From positions 8,996,745-9,060,744 of the forward strand of contig OZ020262.1 of the NCBI GenBank assembly GCA_963971285.1: a stretch of 64,000 nt of DNA, given 5' to 3'. The DNA is from Astropecten irregularis. Its lineage: Eukaryota; Echinodermata; Asteroidea; Paxillosida; Astropectinidae. The position numbers were made by a program, and so were the translations under genes. The notes below the pieces were generated by a model, which worked only from the letters and a program-made list of their open reading frames with translations, did not search any database and was not told the origin of the DNA. Shown here piece after piece: positions 60,253 to 64,000 of the stretch (its first letter is position 1; the number at the start of each line of letters is the position of its first letter).

Positions 60253-61043
60253 CATCATCATCATGCTAAGTTTACAGCAGGCAGACTACTTATGGCTGGG
60301 TGCACAACACTAAATAAACTCCCATTGACCTTAGTGTAAAATCCCTCAACTTCACAGTTCAAAAAACCCCTTCCAGAAGTTCCTCAGTTGTTGGTGCAAT
60401 AGTGTAAATGATAGTGTGAACTCTCATCTACCCAATTCTTTTCAATTTTTGTTGGGTAACCCATTGGATTTTTTGCTAATTGCCCCAAGAAAAAAAACAC
60501 CCCGAAATGTCCTTCTTCCGTAACCGACTTGCTACAAGATTTCATGAAGCAACCCTCCACGTTCAAGACAATGTAGGACCGGATTTAAACCAAAGTCTCC
60601 ACAACAGGCTGAAGCACTGAACCCCCAGGTTGTCATAACCAGTCAAAATTACACAATATATTAATTGCACGACCCCCCAAATTGCCTATTTAAAAAACAT
60701 TTGAGGGTACACACATTATGATAATCAGCTCGGCGCATTGATTTTTGAGCTATTTAGTGTGGTGCATCCTTAGTACTTATTCTGCTATTGATTCTACGTT
60801 GTTGTACTCGGCAATGTCCGTAAGTTCGGTTGTAAATTTCTTGCTGGAAAATCAACGTGGTACAGTGCTGTGTGTGCTTTCAATGTGCAAGTAAAAAGGT
60901 GATTTGTGCAATTTTGGTGTAACTGCTAATCTGCTACGGCCAGTATTCCTGTACTCTGCAAGGGTTTTTTGTTAAGCAAACTAAAAATTTGCATAATTTT
61001 ATGAGAACTCTGTAGGCCTATAACATTAATTATTCTCTTACAG

Positions 61044-63944
61044 GTGCTTGTCAACAACGTCAACACGCCATGTGACGAGTCTTGTGCCACATGAACGGCC
61101 AGCCAGGCTTTCAAAGCTGCCAATCTGCTCAAAAAGTAATCATAATATATTCTGTTTTTTTCCCGACAATCCTTACAAAATGTTTATGAAAAATATAATT
61201 TTGTTGCGATTGTAATATGCACCGGCATGATTGATGAAGACTTGAGTTGCTACTAATGAGTAGAAAAAATGGGAGTACAGAACCTCATTTACTTTCCAAA
61301 CTCACTTTGAACCACCATAAATAAATCTTATTAAAAAATATTTTCTTTAATTAAATCTTCTTTCAGTTTAAATCTAATTGAAATCATGTCTTCAAATCTT
61401 GTTCTTGCAAGATTCTTACCAGCAGCTATTCTTTCGGCTTTCAAGCTCCGATGCAACACCCGTGGAAGAAGATCTGAATGTTCCTTACGAGAGTTTGGTC
61501 AAACATATCGACAGTGGAGACATCCAGTTGATTGATGTGAGAGAACCGCATGAACTTGCACAATTTGGACAAATTACCAACTCTATCCACATACCTTGTA
61601 AGTTCCATTTCAAAAATCACCCAGAAATCCATTTGTTCGTCAAGATTTATTTCAGCATTTGTGAGCAATGCTATATACCTAAATGAACAGAAGCCAATTT
61701 CATGGAGCTGTTAAGCACAATGAAAATTAAATGCTTAGCACAAAATGTCTCAATAAAACAAACCACCATTAAATCCGTTTGATATTCATGGTCAGTGAAC
61801 AACAGGCATGGAAAAGTTTGGTTGTTAAATGTTAATCCTGTTTTAATACTTAAGACAGAAATCTCATGGTTAGCAAATGTTTGTGCTAAGCAGCGCCGTG
61901 AAATTTGCCCCAGAACTTCACCAATTTACTACTCCAATCATCTTTTGATTTCGATGAATTAATTTCTCGGTCATCATCTAGTGATTATCAACTGTTTCTT
62001 TGTACTTAAAAGCAATGAACATAATTTTTTCTTTGAACACTGAAATATTCAAGCAAAGGGATTATGGCTTCTTAACCATAACCCTCTACACCAACCACAC
62101 AAGACAAGAGCTGCTTACCACACATTACCACAGTCTCCACAGGGGGACAGGATCATAAACCAGGCATTATCACACAAACCACACTGTGTGTGGTGTATTG
62201 TGGTATTCAGCTTGCCACAATAAAAAAAATACAAAATACATGTGTGGTAAACTGTGGTATGGAGATGGTCTAGGGTTAATCTTACCATTCTATTGTTACC
62301 ATACTACCATAGGTGCCCCCAACCTACATAAACTTGAATTCTTTATTCACTGGAAGTTTTCCTGAACATGTTTACTTGTATGTGGTTTTGTTTCAGTGGG
62401 AGAGCTATCGGATGCATTGAACTTACCAGAGGATAAGTTCAAGGTGAAGTACAATCATCCCAAGCCTCAAACATCTGATGACAACATCGTATTCCACTGT
62501 AGAAGTGGTGTGCGAAGCCTGAATGCTATCAACATAGCCAAAGAGGTTGGCTATGCCAAGTAAGTGTGCAGAACACCTTGGCCCTATTTCATAAAACTGT
62601 TAAGCACAAAAAGTTGCTTAGCACAAAAATGTTTCGCCCAATAAAACAAACCACCATTGAAAATTCCATTTGATATTCATGGTCAGCGAACAACAGCCAA
62701 AGAACAATCACAAGTGATACACAACACGTGGAAATTTGGTTGTTAAGCCTGTTTTTATTAAGACAGAAATGTCATGCTTAGCAAATTTATTTACTTAACA
62801 GTTTTATGAAATTGGCCCCAGGTCAATGACTTGACAATGAAATAATGTAAGGCCAAGTAAAAAAAACAAACATGTTTGGCGTTCCCACATGCTTCCTTTT
62901 TGGAGGCTGTCTGGGTTTTTTCTTTCTTTTCTTTTTTATAAAACCAGAAAAAAGTGTAAAGAATTTCATGATTTTTTTTTCAGGAAAAATGATTTTTACA
63001 ACTGTTTCGATAAGTAAAAGTCTATTAAAATAATTGCATTTTTAGTCATTTCCAGGCCGATCCTGTGGGCCCGGCCAGTAGTTTTGGAAAGAGAAAAAAA
63101 AAGGGCCGCCCTTCCTTTTTTTCCCAAAAGGCAAGATGCTAAACATGTTTTGTTTTTTACTTGGCCCAAAGGGTACGGCATACCTCATTTTTATGTTTCA
63201 AATGGCTTCAGTACCTTCCTGGAATAGCACTAGACAATCCACCTAATGGATATGGCCTAGGCTGTAACCAAACTAGCTATCTAGGGCTAGGGCTAGGTCT
63301 AAGTGCCCACCTGTTGCACATAGAACACTCTGACAACAGACATAGCCGTAGCTCTGAAACTAATACTTATGCACGCGTGCATTAAAATCTGAAGTCTCAC
63401 ATCCCTGATTTTCTCAGGATAAATTCTATTGCTTCTTAAAGGGAGGGTACAGAATTGGTAAGACAAAATACACTTCATAATCACAGATTCACATAAAACG
63501 TACACAGTATAATGGTGATGATAGGAGAAAACATCCCATGAAATATTTTGGTCTGAAATGCCATATTCGTTGAGAAATAAATGAAACTATTTTCCGATTG
63601 GAATAAATCACTTCGAAGCGTTTTATTCATTCGTTGAAATGTGTACAGTTCTCCGTACACGGGTTTTCACTATTTTCTCGTGACCTAGATGGCTGATTGA
63701 CCTCCAACTTCTACAGGTTTGTCAGTTAAGGTATATGATGGATTACATAATGTGCTTTCACTGTCAGCAACGGTTTTGTCGCAAACACCAGTTCTGTACC
63801 ATCCCTTTAAACTAAGAATGAAAAATCCTGCAAAATGTGATCATTCTGAAATCTTGAGACTTGTTTGTTCCTCTATACAGGGCTCGTCATTTCAAAGGAG
63901 GCTGGCTTCAGTGGGCCGAGAAGAACAACTTGCCTTCAGCTTAA
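61044..63944 (+). CDS. Small single-domain rhodanese (TSTD1/TSTD3-like), 5' end not found
   Basis: Exons: 61,044-61,135 (putative); 61,412-61,597; 62,397-62,559; 63,881-63,944. Frames join to give about 168 residues. The first exon encodes a Ser/Arg-rich stretch (RHVTSLVPHERPARLSKLPI) compatible with a mitochondrial presequence but has no start codon, so at least one more exon is expected upstream. The rhodanese domain runs from VPYESLVKHIDSG through IQLIDVREPHEL to HFKGGWLQWAEKNN. The active-site loop is HCRSGVRS with the catalytic Cys. The family transfers sulfane sulfur, for example from thiosulfate or glutathione persulfide. The layout with P-x-x-F between halves resembles vertebrate TSTD1/TSTD3. 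The gene diverges from the EMSY homologue. Confidence 0.8.
61688..61914. mobile_element. MITE family 2 copy in a rhodanese intron
   Basis: GCCAATTTCATGGAGCTGTT and GCAGCGCCGTGAAATTTGCCCC form the ends. Confidence 0.6.
62060..62325. repeat. Degenerate foldback with ACCACA/TGTGGT blocks
   Basis: TTACCACACATTACCACAGT pairs with later ACTGTGGTATGG and TGTGTGTGGTGTATTGTGGT blocks. Origin unknown. Confidence 0.35.
62578..62822. mobile_element. MITE family 2, complete copy in a rhodanese intron
   Basis: TTGGCCCTATTTCATAAAAC to GTTTTATGAAATTGGCCCCAGG, 18 bp after the donor of the exon at 62,397-62,559. Confidence 0.65.
63436..63810 (-). mobile_element. TTAA MITE family 7, intact copy
   Basis: TTAAAGGGAGGGTACAGAAT and CAGTTCTGTACCATCCCTTTAA bound this 375-bp copy, 70 bp before the last rhodanese exon. 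It lacks the insertion present at 31,705-32,764. Confidence 0.75.
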
Positions 63945-64000
63945 AGAATTTGAGCTGCAGAGAACTACATCAATGCTTGAAAATTGAATCTCTTCTCTAG

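Overview
The window is nuclear DNA of an animal. Four genes have spliceosomal introns with GT-AG borders, and their exons join in frame. Intergenic DNA and introns are packed with short class II (MITE-like) repeats, tRNA-derived SINEs and 5'-truncated non-LTR retrotransposon ends. The gene content is metazoan (agmatinase, SLC16 transporters, a rhodopsin-type GPCR, an EMSY homologue, a small rhodanese). The repeat landscape suggests an invertebrate deuterostome, most likely an echinoderm. That placement is an inference from style, not a proof.

Layout. 1-5,540: repeats only, including a 2.65-kb DNA transposon (1,045-3,693) inserted inside a TTAA-type MITE. 5,543-11,250 (+): a complete seven-exon agmatinase whose introns carry several mobile elements; one SINE-linked duplication has copied an exon border. 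11,250-14,490: repeats and unassigned DNA. 14,750-17,348 and 19,958-25,858 (+): two tandem four-exon SLC16/monocarboxylate-transporter-like genes with identical exon phases. Between them lies an orphan transporter-like first exon (18,314-18,450). 25,860-33,170: repeat-rich, with a perfect SINE palindrome (30,341-30,470) and a foldback transposon filled with about 28 copies of an 18-bp perfect palindrome (31,705-32,764). 33,175-34,083 (-): a single-exon class A GPCR. 34,180-38,770: MITEs and SINE pieces.

38,771-56,188 (-): a 21-exon EMSY homologue, predicted at 1,347 aa. It has the N-terminal ENT domain and the EMSY C-terminal motif and then, unlike the human protein as I recall it, five more exons that encode a bromodomain. 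Its introns hold a 12-bp minisatellite (45,101-45,890), a hAT-like element with 8-bp target duplications, a LINE 3' end and several MITEs. 57,680-60,400: the divergent intergenic region towards the next gene, containing a ~460-bp inverted duplication with promoter-like sequence. 61,044-63,944 (+): the 3' exons of a TSTD-type single-domain rhodanese.

The genes do not form a pathway. Agmatinase (guanidino hydrolysis), SLC16 transport, receptor signalling, chromatin repression (EMSY) and sulfur transfer (rhodanese) are neighbours with no evident joint role, apart from the tandem SLC16 pair and the head-to-head EMSY/rhodanese arrangement. All exon borders were derived by eye from splice consensus, reading-frame continuity and remembered family similarity; no database search was run.
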